Source of the DNA: an uncultured Prevotella sp.
GTDB lineage: Bacteria > Bacteroidota > Bacteroidia > Bacteroidales > Bacteroidaceae
Length of the DNA stretch: 23,915 nucleotides
Reading direction: 5' to 3'
Assembly (NCBI GenBank): GCA_900544825.1
Contig: UQWP01000056.1
Span: 1-23,915 of the forward strand
Shown here: positions 15,344 through 22,264 of the stretch, one piece after another
Layout: each line of letters begins with the position of its first letter
Position numbering within the stretch: the first letter of the stretch is position 1
The notes under the pieces: model-generated
Database searches by the model: none
Seen by the model: the letters and a program-made list of their open reading frames with translations, nothing else
Told to the model about the DNA's origin: nothing
Translations under genes and position numbers: made by a program

Positions 15344-17230
15344 TCACTTTTTCTTTACGAGATACTTCATTCCGTCTGAAAATCTCTTGTGTTTCAACTC
15401 ACTCATATTCGCCAATTTTCTGCCGAATCCCATCAAACTGTTCACTTTGAGCGAAGAACCAATCTGCTTCTTCAGATAGTCGAAAATCTCGGCGGCAGTC
15501 AGATATTCACCCTCTTTCTCATCCTCAACCAACTCGAAATAGAGCAGGAAATACTGGTCTATCGGCTGGATTACCTCAAACTGGCTGTTGCTCTTCATAA
15601 TCAACTTCACCTGTTCCGCATCAAAATAACTCTTCTCGCCATTGTGTAAGGCAGTAAGTGCCTGGGCAAAAAGCTGCTGATAGTTCGGGCGAACGCTCAC
15701 GTCGATAGGACCCGTCAGTTCCACGCCGATGAATCTTCGGTTACCGGATGGATCGGTGAGAATATCCTTCATGTTGCTCGTGGCGATGAACGAGGCGAGA
15801 CGAGGAAATTCCATGACATGACTGCCATACGGAGGCTTGTATTTCAGCGTAGGCAACTGGATGAGATTCTTCAGGAATCCCTGCTGCACCTGTGGCGAAA
15901 TCTGGTTGAACTCATCGAGATTGATGACCATAAACTGCGCCATCGCCTGATAAACCTGACGTTTTTCCGACAGAATCAGATTGTCGCTATATCCCCACTG
16001 CAGTTCCGGCGGCAACAGTCGGCGACAGAAAGTACTCTTGTTATAGCCCTGTTTGGAAATGAGAAGCGGAGCCACCGAGTTGCCGTATTGGCGATGGGTA
16101 AAGCCACGCCACTGGTCTACCATGCCCAGGAACCAGGTGTAGAACCAGTCTGCCCAGTAAGGATTGTTGGTTGGAACCGTACGAGCCAAGGCACGGATAT
16201 GGTCCTTGCCATCCCATTTGTTGTAGCATTGGAAGAGATATTCATCTATCGGATTATAGTTTTTGATATAATCAGACTCCAGGAAATTTCGTACATCCTT
16301 GATGCTCACACGGATATCAGCCAGCTGTACCTCCAGCGTCATGCGCTTCTGTACTCTCGGATCTACGGGGCGGAAACCAAACCATTCTTTCTCCTTCTGC
16401 AGATACTCCACGTATTTCATCACCGTATTGTATCTGAAATCATATCTGCTTTCCAGCAGTTTCATCATGTTTACGATATTCTCGCGAACGCTGTTCTTGT
16501 CTCCTTTCTTTTCCTCTTCCGGACTATCCGGTTCAGACATCAACAGCTGATTATCTTCCGTATTGGAAGCCAGGTTCTGCGGACGCATATTGCTGTCAAT
16601 CTTTATCGCCACCGCCTTGCTGTTGAAATAAGGTTTCGCATCGAGCGTCATCATAAAAGTGTTGTGCATCGAAGGCTCAAAAGACAGGTTGGAGCCCGCT
16701 TCTATCGAAGGTTTCGGTCCGTCAGTTAAAATCGAAGCTTTCGCAATCGCCTGATAGACAGGTAAAATCTGCTGGTAAGCGATGCGGTATAGTCGTTCGG
16801 CTTCCGCCTCCTCAGCAGGCAGCGAATCTTCTTCATTGCTGAATTTCACCAATACGATAACCGACTTTCCGTCAGCACCTTCCAGCGCAGCAAAGGTAGA
16901 AGGCAGCATGGCAACCGAGCGCTTCACGCCCTCCGCGCCGTCTACATCCGTGATGCGTCCGAATTTCAGCATCAGGATACCGTTGCAAGCCTTCATTTTC
17001 AGGTTGTTGTTTTCGTCTTTGGCGAATTCAGCAGCGGGGTAGATGTGCATCCATGTTGGCATGTCCTTGTAATATTCGTATCCGCTTTCCATATAGGGCA
17101 CGTATTCGCGGAAATGGGTAACAGTAAGCCTGCTATCATCCTTTGCGATACGTTGCAGCAACTTCTCCATCGTCTTGGTGCTTACGAGAAGCTGGTTCTT
17201 GTTGTTTGTATGTACAATAGTTATCTTCAT
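15344..17230 (-). CDS. BT4734-like/VapE family primase-helicase-like protein
   Basis: VapE-domain proteins are P-loop ATPases related to superfamily 3 helicases and are found in phages, islands and plasmids, where they are thought to act in replication. In this 628-residue protein the N-terminal ~200 residues look like the BT4734/VirE-N domain common in Bacteroidales (HFREYVPYMESGYEYYKDMP; CNGILMLKFGRITDVDGAEG). An acidic linker follows at 225-248. The VapE domain (about 290-560) starts YNKWDGKDHIRALAR, then a degenerate Walker A KQGYNKST (393-400, Asn where a Gly is usual), Walker B VINLDEF (435-441), FIATSN (481-486) and SGNRRF (495-500), the probable arginine finger. The C-terminus is a small, probably DNA-binding domain (TAAEIFDYLKKQIGSSLKV). 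The start is a Met before a clean strand; no strong -7 box is seen upstream. It lies between two clusters of repeats that could be its DNA targets. Confidence 0.85.
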   Translation of the reverse strand: MKITIVHTNNKNQLLVSTKTMEKLLQRIAKDDSRLTVTHFREYVPYMESGYEYYKDMPTWMHIYPAAEFAKDENNNLKMKACNGILMLKFGRITDVDGAEGVKRSVAMLPSTFAALEGADGKSVIVLVKFSNEEDSLPAEEAEAERLYRIAYQQILPVYQAIAKASILTDGPKPSIEAGSNLSFEPSMHNTFMMTLDAKPYFNSKAVAIKIDSNMRPQNLASNTEDNQLLMSEPDSPEEEKKGDKNSVRENIVNMMKLLESRYDFRYNTVMKYVEYLQKEKEWFGFRPVDPRVQKRMTLEVQLADIRVSIKDVRNFLESDYIKNYNPIDEYLFQCYNKWDGKDHIRALARTVPTNNPYWADWFYTWFLGMVDQWRGFTHRQYGNSVAPLLISKQGYNKSTFCRRLLPPELQWGYSDNLILSEKRQVYQAMAQFMVINLDEFNQISPQVQQGFLKNLIQLPTLKYKPPYGSHVMEFPRLASFIATSNMKDILTDPSGNRRFIGVELTGPIDVSVRPNYQQLFAQALTALHNGEKSYFDAEQVKLIMKSNSQFEVIQPIDQYFLLYFELVEDEKEGEYLTAAEIFDYLKKQIGSSLKVNSLMGFGRKLANMSELKHKRFSDGMKYLVKKK

Positions 17231-17461
17231 TGAATATATTTATTAAGATAGTTAATTGTCAATCTATTAGCTATAAACTCTTGTTAGCGTTGCCCAAGGT
17301 TCGGTTGGTAAATTGGGCACTCATTTCCCGTTGCACGGGCAATGGCTGCCCATCGCTTGTTCTCCAGTAGCCCGTCACGTGTTCACCGCTAGCCCGTCAC
17401 GTGTTCTCTGTGGGACCGTTTAAATGGCATGGCTGGAACATCTGGAGGGCAGAGAAAAAGA
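17231..17461. other. GC-richer structured spacer between vapE and DUF6078 genes
   Basis: There is no gene. Consecutive inverted repeats lie at 17291-17319 (TGCCCAA/TTGGGCA), 17327-17339 (CCCGT/ACGGG) and 17337-17351 (GGGCA/TGCCC); the last two share bases and cannot form together. The 17-bp direct repeat at 17368-17406 follows. The high GC of 17290-17410 contrasts with the AT-rich surroundings. It would be transcribed as the 5' leader of vapE if that gene is read from the DUF6078 promoter. Confidence 0.6.
17368..17406 (+). repeat. 17-bp tandem direct repeat with CACGTG core
   Basis: TAGCCCGTCACGTGTTC occurs identically at 17368-17384 and 17390-17406, separated by ACCGC (22-bp period, about two helical turns). 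Each copy holds the palindrome CACGTG. It is a likely protein-binding pair or a remnant of a larger array. Confidence 0.85.
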
Positions 17462-17917
17462 TTAGATTTTAGTGAAATCAATCTCTTCAGAGAAATGCTC
17501 GAATTCAACATCTTTATATCCGTATCTGGCGAAAAGCTGTTTGATATATGCCTGCTGTTCTGGGAGGAGTTTCAGTTGTCCCAGTTTGTAACGGTAGTAT
17601 TGTCCTTTGCTACCGAGGTAGTCTCTCATTTCGGCGCGCAGTGCAGGCGCATCTTTCACTTTCATTTCGGCAAAGAGATTGTCGAATCCCCATGCCATTT
17701 TCACGACACGCAGCGGAGCGAAGTACTTGCATTCTCCGTTTTTCAGGGCATTTGGGAAGATGGCATCCCCTCTATCAGTCTTCTCGTTTTTGTAGAGTGC
17801 AGATAGATAGTGGATACATTTGTTTTTCATCGGACATGGTTCGGTGAAGCAATAGGTGATGAGGCTAGGTACGTTTCCGTATTCGAAAGCCTTTTTCAAA
17901 AGTTCCTTTTCATCCAT
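17462..17917 (-). CDS. DUF6078-like small protein with four conserved-looking cysteines
   Basis: The 151-residue protein resembles the DUF6078 family of Bacteroidales, whose function is unknown. Cys23, Cys28 and Cys34 (YCFTEPCPMKNKCIHYL) and Cys63 (GECKYFAP) could bind a zinc ion. The C-terminal half is helical and basic (MRDYLGSKGQYYRYKLGQLK; LLPEQQAYIKQLFARYG). There is no signal peptide or membrane segment, so it should be cytoplasmic. The start is a Met preceded by AT-rich DNA with no clear promoter. It is 231 nt upstream of the VapE gene on the same strand and inside the same mirror-ended unit, so a role in the replication or control of that unit is possible. The family name is from memory and only moderately sure. 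Confidence 0.7.
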   Translation of the reverse strand: MDEKELLKKAFEYGNVPSLITYCFTEPCPMKNKCIHYLSALYKNEKTDRGDAIFPNALKNGECKYFAPLRVVKMAWGFDNLFAEMKVKDAPALRAEMRDYLGSKGQYYRYKLGQLKLLPEQQAYIKQLFARYGYKDVEFEHFSEEIDFTKI

Positions 17918-18089
17918 AATAGTTATGTTTTTAATGAAAAATTTCTATAATAACGAGAAAAGTGGTTATTTATTGCCTAAAAACAAGACTTTTATCTGTA
18001 TTTTAGTAGTTTCTTAGTAGCTTTTTTAGCTTCCTAATAGCTTATTTCCGCTTCTTAATAGCATTTTTATGATGCATTTCTATTATTTT
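17918..18089. repeat. Iteron-like cluster inside the right end
   Basis: This is AT-rich, non-coding DNA. The motif YTARTAG recurs at 18003, 18014, 18034 and 18055, steps of 11, 20 and 21 bp, close to one or two helical turns. A half copy (TTAGC) lies at 18026. No gene and no certain promoter for DUF6078 is seen. Such phased repeats are typical of replication origins or of operator arrays. Confidence 0.6.
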
Positions 18090-18210
18090 ATGATACTTCT
18101 ATGATATTTCTTTCGTCATTTTCAGAGAAGTATCATTCGATAAAACAATCTGATAGTTAGATATATAATATTAGTTTTTATGTAAATAATGAGACTTTGA
18201 TACTTTTTTC
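18090..18210. repeat. Right end: inverted repeat plus outer repeat
   Basis: ATGATACTTCT (18090-18100) and AGAAGTATCAT (18126-18136) form a perfect 11-bp inverted repeat. After 51 bases comes the outer repeat 18188-18210 (AATGAGACTTTGA, then TACTTTTTTC). Both are reverse-complement counterparts of the left end at 15209-15318. Confidence 0.8.
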
Positions 18211-18391
18211 GAGAAAAAACATTTATACGTATGCGCGCGATGAATCATTGCTAGTATTGTCTGCTGCTCTGTCTCTGTAGCCTCCTGCTGCAGAGTTGTT
18301 TCCTGCTAGGTAGAATCTTCTGTGATAGCTGATGCAAAAACATAGCTTACTCATAAAGGTCATCCAAAAACATATAAAAAGTACGAAATCT
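18211..18391. other. Non-coding spacer before the AAA/nuclease gene
   Basis: There is no gene. It contains the short alternating run ATGCGCGCGAT near 18231 and a pyrimidine-rich stretch, CTGCTGCTCTGTCTCTG near 18260. I see nothing else in it. Confidence 0.5.
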
Positions 18392-18423
18392 TTTGCAGGT
18401 TTCAGGCTTTTTGTTTATCTTTG
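18392..18423 (+). promoter_or_regulatory. Promoter of the AAA/nuclease gene
   Basis: TTTG at 18392-18395 and TATCTTTG at 18416-18423 match both boxes with a 20-nt spacer. The leader would be about 93 nt and ends with a strong ribosome-binding site, AAAGGAG at 18508-18514, 6 nt before the ATG. Such a strong Shine-Dalgarno is unusual for this phylum. Confidence 0.8.
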
Positions 18424-18520
18424 CAGAAAATAGTGTGCCTGAGACAGAATGAAGCATGATATTGGCTATATCTGATAGATTTCTGTTGTAACCACTTACT
18501 CAACTAGAAAAGGAGCAATC

Positions 18521-20278
18521 ATGAAGCAGAATGTGAAACGTTTGCCTTACGGCATCAATGACTTTGAGGCTGTTATAGAACAGAATCAATATTATGTGGA
18601 TAAGACGATGTATCTGCCTTTGTTGGAAAACCAACCTAGCAACATCTTCTTCATTCGTCCACGTCGGTTTGGTAAGAGCATATTCCTGAGTATGCTCCAT
18701 GCTTACTATGACTGTAGTAAAAAAGAGAAATTCCAAGCGCTTTTCGGTGATTTATGGGTAGGCAAGCATCCTACTCCTTTACAGGGAAAGTATCAGATTC
18801 TTCACCTTGATTTCTCGTATGTAGGTGGTAGTATCGAAAAGTTGGAGGAAAACTTCAATATGTATCTGCGTGTCAAATTAGACGGCTTCATGCGAGTTTA
18901 TCAAGAGTTTTATCTGGCAGATTTTAAGGAGAAGTTCTTTAAGTCTGATTCTGCTACGGAGAAACTGGCTTTGCTTCAAGATGAAACTGCGACCAAGGGC
19001 ATTCCTCTCTACCTGATCATCGATGAATATGACAATTTCACCAATACCGTGCTCAATGAGCAGGGTGAGAAAGTATATTGGGCAATCACCCATGCTGATG
19101 GCTTCTATCGTGATGTATTCAAGAAATTCAAGGGCATGTTTGAGCGTATTTTCATCACAGGTGTCAGTCCTGTTACCTTGGACGATGTGACGAGTGGATT
19201 CAATATTGGCTGGCATATCTCTACCAAGCCGGAGTTCAACCAAATGCTGGGCTTCTCCCAGGAGGAAGTACGCAAGATGTTTGCTTATTATAAAGAGGTA
19301 GGTGGCATTCCTGCAACAAGTGACATCGAGGCGATGATAGACGAAATGAAGCCTTGGTATGATAACTATTGTTTCTCCAAGAAAGCTCTGGAAACTCAAA
19401 GTAAGGTATTCAATTGTGATATGGTCATTTATTATCTCCGAAATTATATGGACTATGGGCAGGCACCCGACCAGATGATAGACCCAAACACAAAGACTGA
19501 CTACAACAAGATGAAGAAACTGCTTCAGTTGGATAAGTTGGATGGCGACCGCAAGGGTGTCATCCGTACGATAGCTGAGACGGGGCAGATTGTGACAACC
19601 CTGGAAGAGACATTCCCTGCCAGTAGGTTGACTAATCCTCAAACATTCACCAGTCTGTTGTTCTATTATGGTATGCTTACTATAAAGGATACTTTCGGTG
19701 ATATGCTGATATTGGGTATTCCAAACAATAATGTTCGTAAGCAGTATTATGGCTATTTGTTGGAGCAATACCAGGAGGAAAAGTTTGTGGACTTAACTCA
19801 GATGAAGATACTGTTTACTTACATGGCTCTTGAGGGAAAATGGCGTGAGGCTTTGGAGGCAATGGCTAAGGCGTATGAGGACGTCTCATCTGTTCGTGAC
19901 GGTATAGAGTCGGAGCGCAATCTTCAAGGTTTCTTCATGGCGTATCTGAATTTGAACAATTACTATTATACCGCTCCTGAGCTTGAGTTGAATCATGGCT
20001 ATTGTGATTTTTTTCTTTTGCCAAATCTAACCCATTATGCTACCAAACATAGCTATATATTGGAACTGAAGGTGTTGTCGAAGAAAGATTATGAGGCAAA
20101 GCCTGAGGATGGCAAACTTTCCAAGGCAGAAGTACAATGGCAAGAGGCAGAGGAACAAATCAAGCGATATGCCGTGGCTCCAAGGGTTGAGGCTCTGCGT
20201 CAAGGTACAACGCTCCATAAAATCATTATGCAGTTTGTCGCTGGCAAGTTGGTGAGAATGGAGGAAGTGGTGTGTTGA
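18521..20278 (+). CDS. AAA-ATPase-like plus PD-(D/E)XK nuclease-like protein
   Basis: The 585-residue protein belongs to the family with an N-terminal AAA-ATPase-like domain and a C-terminal PD-(D/E)XK nuclease-superfamily domain, abundant in multiple copies in Bacteroidales. The function is not established; roles in defence or nucleic-acid processing have been suggested from the fold. It starts LPYGINDFEAVIEQNQYYVD, the family hallmark. A Walker A variant RPRRFGKS (46-53) and Walker B YLIIDEYD (164-171) follow, then FITGVSPV (211-218). The nuclease core is ELELNHGYCDFFLL (Asp496) and YILELKVL (Glu515, Lys517), so the catalytic residues look intact. The start is fixed by a strong Shine-Dalgarno. 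It is monocistronic, with its own promoter and a 23-bp terminator stem. Confidence 0.88.
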   Translation: MKQNVKRLPYGINDFEAVIEQNQYYVDKTMYLPLLENQPSNIFFIRPRRFGKSIFLSMLHAYYDCSKKEKFQALFGDLWVGKHPTPLQGKYQILHLDFSYVGGSIEKLEENFNMYLRVKLDGFMRVYQEFYLADFKEKFFKSDSATEKLALLQDETATKGIPLYLIIDEYDNFTNTVLNEQGEKVYWAITHADGFYRDVFKKFKGMFERIFITGVSPVTLDDVTSGFNIGWHISTKPEFNQMLGFSQEEVRKMFAYYKEVGGIPATSDIEAMIDEMKPWYDNYCFSKKALETQSKVFNCDMVIYYLRNYMDYGQAPDQMIDPNTKTDYNKMKKLLQLDKLDGDRKGVIRTIAETGQIVTTLEETFPASRLTNPQTFTSLLFYYGMLTIKDTFGDMLILGIPNNNVRKQYYGYLLEQYQEEKFVDLTQMKILFTYMALEGKWREALEAMAKAYEDVSSVRDGIESERNLQGFFMAYLNLNNYYYTAPELELNHGYCDFFLLPNLTHYATKHSYILELKVLSKKDYEAKPEDGKLSKAEVQWQEAEEQIKRYAVAPRVEALRQGTTLHKIIMQFVAGKLVRMEEVVC

Positions 20279-20314
20279 TCGTAGCATTCTTTTATGGATA
20301 TTTTCGATATTTTT

Positions 20315-20364
20315 AAAAGCGCAGAATCCTGCTGGCATCACTGCCAGCAGGATTCTGCGCTTTT
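20315..20364. terminator. Very strong, bidirectional terminator hairpin
   Basis: A perfect 23-bp stem (arms 20315-20337 and 20342-20364) with loop TCAC ends the AAA/nuclease gene. The arms start AAAAGCGCAGAATCC and end GGATTCTGCGCTTTT, so A- and T-runs allow termination on both strands. It begins 37 nt after the stop codon. Confidence 0.93.
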
Positions 20365-20718
20365 CTTATATGACCTTTGCAAATAGAACTAATTGAACTC
20401 TACAGATCTCTAGTAAATTCTTATTCAGCATTTTCTGGAGCCACGGTATCAACTGGTGCTACCTCTGCGTTACCTACCATTCATTGTCGAACCCGCTAAT
20501 CATAGTCACAATCTGCGCACCAAAAAGAAGAGTGGAAATGATATGGTTTGATTATCAGGTGATTATGCTTTGGGTGCCAAATGTGGATGGTGTGGAAAAT
20601 GAGGAAGGTATGTGGAAACATTCTTCAAAAGCTGGAGCTGCTTTCCCAAAAAGATAATTTCTTCTTCCCAATCGTGCCCCCTCACACAACTTTTTTCGAA
20701 ACATTTTTCGATAAAAGT
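20365..20718. other. Non-coding spacer with possible gene remnants
   Basis: I see no convincing gene. On the - strand, 20421-20480 encodes only MVGNAEVAPVDTVAPENAE before TAA, with a stop directly upstream of the Met. The Ala/Pro/Glu-rich ending looks like the tail of a lost protein, but I cannot name it. A frame at 20581-20799 runs through the downstream promoter and is rejected as a gene. Confidence 0.45.
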
Positions 20719-20749
20719 TTTGTTGTTAAAAATAAAACTTGTACCTTTG
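20719..20749 (+). promoter_or_regulatory. Promoter of the structured RNA
   Basis: TTTG at 20719-20722 and TACCTTTG at 20742-20749 match both consensus boxes with a 19-nt spacer. Transcription should begin at about 20753-20757, about 330 nt before the methyltransferase start. Confidence 0.82.
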
Positions 20750-20753
20750 CATC

Positions 20754-21024
20754 GGGTATCGTTCTAAGATTAGGATGGTTCCCAAGACATTGTGGGTAAA
20801 AACAAAAGCATTCGCTATTATTTCGCGTTTAGCCAAGAGCCTCGGAAACTCAATTTGGAATAAAAAGCACGAAAATAATATGTGACAGGTGGCTCGTATA
20901 GTAGCCTCTGAAGTACGAAAAAGCGATGCACACGCTATAGGCGTGATGCATTCTTATGTACTTCCGGGGCTCCATTCCGAGGCCGCCCCGTGCTAAACGC
21001 GATAAGGGGCATCACGCCTTTTTT
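20754..21024 (+). ncRNA. Structured RNA, possible regulatory leader or retron-like RNA
   Basis: Nested stems run from outside in. TCGCGTTTAGC (20823-20833) pairs with GCTAAACGCGA (20992-21002), 11 perfect bp. GGTGGCTCG (20888-20896) pairs with CGAGGCCGCC (20978-20987) with one bulge. AGCCTC (20903-20908) pairs with GGGGCT (20966-20971). GAAGTAC (20910-20916) pairs with GTACTTC (20958-20964). The apical hairpin is ATGCACACGC (20926-20935) with GCGTGATGCAT (20941-20951). Inside the closing stem, CCAAGAG and CTCAATTTGG (20833-20858) form a small extra hairpin. T6 at 21019-21024 may end the RNA. It has its own promoter and no credible reading frame. The closing stem followed by GC resembles retron a1/a2 repeats, but no reverse transcriptase is present in the window. 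A 5' regulatory leader of the operon is the simplest alternative. Confidence 0.6.
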
Positions 21025-21045
21025 ATACCCTATTGCGTTTTGCGG

Positions 21046-21076
21046 ATTGATAGTTGGGTGCGTAACAACTATCAAT
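21046..21076 (+). promoter_or_regulatory. 11-bp inverted repeat next to the methyltransferase start
   Basis: ATTGATAGTTG (21046-21056) and CAACTATCAAT (21066-21076) are perfect complements with a 9-nt spacer, ending 5 nt before the ATG at 21082. As RNA it would hide the ribosome landing site; as DNA it could be an operator. It follows the structured RNA by 21 nt. Confidence 0.75.
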
Positions 21077-21081
21077 AAATT

Positions 21082-22263
21082 ATGGCAAATAGTACATTAT
21101 CAAATGCTAAGGCTGCCAAGAAAGACGAGTTCTATACCATGTTCTATGATATAGAAACCGAAATGGAAGCCTATCTCGATTACAATCCTGACGTATTTCG
21201 TGGCAAGACGGTTCTTCTGCCTTGTGATGACCCGGAGTGGAGTAACTTCACTAAGTATTTTGCACAGAACTTTGAAGATTTGGGCTTGAAGAAACTCATC
21301 TCAACCAGCTATGCTATCAATAGCAAGGTTATCAAAGCAGGAATTCAAACATCCTTTTTAGAAACAACTTCTCCAAAGTTTGACAAGTCTAAGACTAACA
21401 CCCATGGTAAAATCTTCGTTTTAGAAAAAGATACCACCGGTGATGGCAAAATCAATCTTGATGATTTGGAGTGGGACTATCTTGAAGGTGATGGTGATTT
21501 CAGGAGTGAAGAGGTTAAAAAGCTAAGAGACGAAGCTGATATTATCATAACGAATCCACCATTCTCACTTTTTAGAGAGTTTCTTTCGTGGATTGTTGAG
21601 GCAGATAAGCAGTTTATCATTATAGGAAATATAAACTGCGTTACCTATAAAGAAGTTTTCCCATTACTCAAAGATAATAAGGTATGGATGGGATGTACTA
21701 TCCATAGCGGAGACCGTGAATTTGGAGTTCCCGATGAATATCCGTTGGAAGCAGCTGGATGCAGAATTGATGAAAATGGCAAGAAATACATTCGTGTAAA
21801 AGGGGTAAGATGGTACACCAATATTGACCATGGTAGCCGTCACGACCCATTGTCTTTGATGTCTATGGCTGATAACATTAAATATAGTAAGCATAAGGAA
21901 ATTCAAGGAAAAAAGTATCAGCATTATGACAATTATGCTGCTATAGAAATTCCATATTCTGATGCAATACCTTGTGATTATGAGGGAATGATAGGCGTTC
22001 CTATAACTTTTTTTGATAAATATTGTCCTGAGCAATTTGAGATTGTTGGTATTACTAAAACTTGGTTTGGTATGGCTAATAAGGTATATCCAAAGCAAAT
22101 ACAAGTTAGTAAAACTGGCAAAAAGACTATAGTAACCAAACTAAATGACGGACCTGTAATAGAATTGGATGGTCCACTTGATGGTGAAGTCTATTATATT
22201 GTTGAAGGCAAGTATTATACACAAGCTTATGCTCGAATATTAATCCGTAAAAAACAATCATAA
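21082..22263 (+). CDS. EcoRI-family adenine-specific DNA methyltransferase
   Basis: Members of this family transfer a methyl group from S-adenosylmethionine to adenine N6 in a specific DNA site. The 393-residue protein shows the family features as I know them: KKDEFYTMFYDIETEME near the start, LLPCDDPEWSNF (45-56, the CDDPxxSNF type cofactor-region motif), and catalytic NPPF (158-161) in IIITNPPFSLFREF. A DTTGDGKINLDD segment (117-128) looks like an EF-hand/dockerin-type calcium loop inserted between the cofactor and catalytic motifs. The recognition site cannot be read and need not be that of EcoRI. No EcoRI-type endonuclease follows; the next gene is a DUF262-HNH protein 1 nt downstream. 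The gene is more AT-rich than the Sus locus, which hints at horizontal acquisition. Confidence 0.9.
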   Translation: MANSTLSNAKAAKKDEFYTMFYDIETEMEAYLDYNPDVFRGKTVLLPCDDPEWSNFTKYFAQNFEDLGLKKLISTSYAINSKVIKAGIQTSFLETTSPKFDKSKTNTHGKIFVLEKDTTGDGKINLDDLEWDYLEGDGDFRSEEVKKLRDEADIIITNPPFSLFREFLSWIVEADKQFIIIGNINCVTYKEVFPLLKDNKVWMGCTIHSGDREFGVPDEYPLEAAGCRIDENGKKYIRVKGVRWYTNIDHGSRHDPLSLMSMADNIKYSKHKEIQGKKYQHYDNYAAIEIPYSDAIPCDYEGMIGVPITFFDKYCPEQFEIVGITKTWFGMANKVYPKQIQVSKTGKKTIVTKLNDGPVIELDGPLDGEVYYIVEGKYYTQAYARILIRKKQS

Positions 22264-22264
22264 T

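Larger units (their letters stand above)
15209..18210. mobile_element. Candidate ~3.0-kb VapE/DUF6078 unit with mirror-image ends
   Basis: Two - strand genes (VapE-type and DUF6078) lie between ends that are mirror images. At the outside, 15209-15230 and the reverse complement of 18188-18210 match except for one base and one extra T. Moving inward, exactly 51 bases separate each outer repeat from a second inverted repeat with arms ATGAKACTTCT and AGAAGTMTCAT (15282-15317 on the left, 18090-18136 on the right). No transposase, integrase or relaxase is inside and no certain target duplication is seen, so mobility is inferred. It could be a satellite-like element, a replicon remnant with origin repeats, or a regulated operon with duplicated binding sites. 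Confidence 0.5.

Noticed and set aside
15818..16729. 303-residue + strand frame
   Set aside because: It is opposite the VapE gene, which has Walker motifs in order; the + frame has no recognisable features.
17368..17406. CRISPR array
   Set aside because: There are only two 17-bp copies with a 5-bp spacer, and no cas gene is present.
20581..20799. 72-residue + strand frame
   Set aside because: It runs through the -33/-7 promoter of the structured RNA, with no domain and no ribosome-binding site.
20823..21002. A complete retron
   Set aside because: The RNA shape is suggestive, but the following protein has NPPF and CDDPxxSNF methyltransferase motifs and no reverse transcriptase signature (YxDD), and no other reverse transcriptase is in the window.
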